This document shows, piece after piece, positions 4,720 through 5,467 of a stretch of DNA of 5,467 nucleotides. Numbering within the stretch: position 1 is the stretch's first letter; each line of letters starts with the position of its first letter. Below the pieces are notes generated by a model. The model searched no databases. It was not told where the DNA came from and saw nothing but the letters and a program-made list of their open reading frames with translations. Location of the stretch: positions 1-5,467 of the forward strand of contig CAZSBS010000294.1 in NCBI GenBank assembly GCA_964605095.1, written 5' to 3'. The DNA comes from JAUWQU01 sp964605095. GTDB lineage: Bacteria; Planctomycetota; Phycisphaerae; SM23-33. Made by a program: the position numbers and the translations under genes.

Positions 4720-5467
4720 CTACACAAGGCCTTGTGCCATCATCGCCTTGGCGACCTTGAGGAATCCGGCGATGTTGGCGCCGGCGACGAGGTTGCCCTT
4801 CTTGCCGTACGCCTCGGCCGCGCCGGTGCACTGGTCGTAGACCGCGTTCATGATGGTCTTGAGGCGGCGGTCGACTTCCTCGAAGGTCCAGTTCAGGCGC
4901 ATCGAGTTCTGGCACATCTCCAGGGCGCTGGTGGCCACGCCGCCGGCATTGGCGGCCTTGGCCGGGCCGAAGGAGACCCCGCTGTCGTGGAAGATGTCCA
5001 CGGCCTCGGGCGTCGAGGGCATGTTCGCGCCTTCGCCGACCGCGATGCAGCCGTTCTTGACCAGGACCTTGGCCGCGTCGCCGTCAAGCTCGTTCTGGGT
5101 GGCTGAGGGAAGCGCCACGTCGCAAGGCACCGACCAGATGCCCCGGCAGTCCTCGATGAACTGGGCCTTGGGGTGCTTGGCGACGTATTCCTTGATCCGC
5201 CCGCGCTCGATCTCCTTGATCCGCTTGACGGTGTCGAGTTGGATGCCCGCCTCGTCAACGATGTAGCCGTTGCTGTCGGACACCGTGATGACCTTGCCGC
5301 CGAGTTCGTGGACCTTCTGCACGGCGTAGATGGCCACGTTGCCCGAGCCGCTGATGACGACCTTCTTGCCCTTCCAATCGGTCTTGCGGTCCTGGAGCAT
5401 GCGGCTGACGAAGTACACCAGGCCGTAGCCGGTGGCCTCGGTGCGGACAAGCGAGCCGCCCCATTCC
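4720..5467 (-). CDS. gdhA: glutamate dehydrogenase, C-terminal 248 residues (N-terminus outside the window)
   Basis: Hexameric family-I GDH (full length usually about 445-455 aa), which interconverts 2-oxoglutarate plus ammonium and glutamate in the cytoplasm. The visible part starts EWGGSLVRTEATGYGLVYF, the junction into the coenzyme domain. The dinucleotide motif GSGNVA is at fragment residues 40-45, strand 2 ends in VSDSNG (62-67), ATQNELD is at 122-128, EGANMP at 145-150, and KAANAGGVATSALEM at 170-184. The chain ends NLVAGANIAGFLKVAKAMMAQGLV, as in E. coli GdhA. SDSNG resembles the SDSSG of NADP-dependent E. coli GdhA rather than NAD enzymes, so NADPH use is inferred. No frameshift or missing key residue is seen. 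The upstream substrate-binding domain, with its catalytic Lys and Asp, lies beyond the edge. The frame is open to the window end; the GTG at 5418 is internal. Confidence 0.97.
   Translation of the reverse strand, partial: EWGGSLVRTEATGYGLVYFVSRMLQDRKTDWKGKKVVISGSGNVAIYAVQKVHELGGKVITVSDSNGYIVDEAGIQLDTVKRIKEIERGRIKEYVAKHPKAQFIEDCRGIWSVPCDVALPSATQNELDGDAAKVLVKNGCIAVGEGANMPSTPEAVDIFHDSGVSFGPAKAANAGGVATSALEMCQNSMRLNWTFEEVDRRLKTIMNAVYDQCTGAAEAYGKKGNLVAGANIAGFLKVAKAMMAQGLV

Noticed and set aside
4449..4760. Plus-strand small open frames across the 4369-4719 gap
   Set aside because: They read through the terminator and palindromes and encode Arg/Pro-rich sequence with no ribosome-binding site; no CRISPR, tRNA or rRNA signature is present either.

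Overview
The window is about 60-65% G+C by eye and almost entirely coded on the minus strand, with small intergenic gaps, start codons ATG, GTG and probably TTG, two adjacent lipoproteins, and G+C-rich palindromic intergenic repeats. This fits a Gram-negative-type, anaerobic or facultative environmental bacterium. A Planctomycetota-like lineage is my best guess, from the overall style (DUF4349 lipoprotein, NfnAB-type pair, hairpin repeats), but no marker gene in the window fixes the phylum.

Layout, reading the minus strand from right to left. First comes the C-terminal half of a hexameric glutamate dehydrogenase (gdhA-like, running off the right edge). About 350 bp of non-coding DNA follows. 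It holds three clustered palindromes (REP-like), then a very strong intrinsic terminator for gdhA, then a possible promoter with a perfect 10-bp palindrome. Next is a pair of lipoprotein genes: a DUF4349 protein and, 19 nt on, a small uncharacterised lipoprotein. A 128-bp gap follows, bounded by a perfect 10-bp inverted repeat. Then comes a tightly overlapping set of three genes: an NfnA/SudB-like FAD and [2Fe-2S] subunit, an NfnB/SudA/GltD-like FAD and 2x[4Fe-4S] subunit, and a small class I SAM-dependent methyltransferase. At the left edge the last 19 codons of a plus-strand gene end, converging on the methyltransferase.

How the genes may work together: NfnAB-type complexes exchange electrons between NADH, ferredoxin and NADPH, and the archaeal version was first described as sulfide dehydrogenase. 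The neighbouring GDH most likely uses NADPH to make glutamate. A shared NADPH/nitrogen theme is reasonable, but the terminator separates gdhA from the rest, so this is co-location rather than one operon. The methyltransferase looks translationally coupled to nfnB, but its substrate cannot be read from the sequence.

I do not see a clearly new biological system here. The most unusual features are non-coding: the inverted repeat exactly framing the nfnA leader, and the four-hairpin tract downstream of gdhA.
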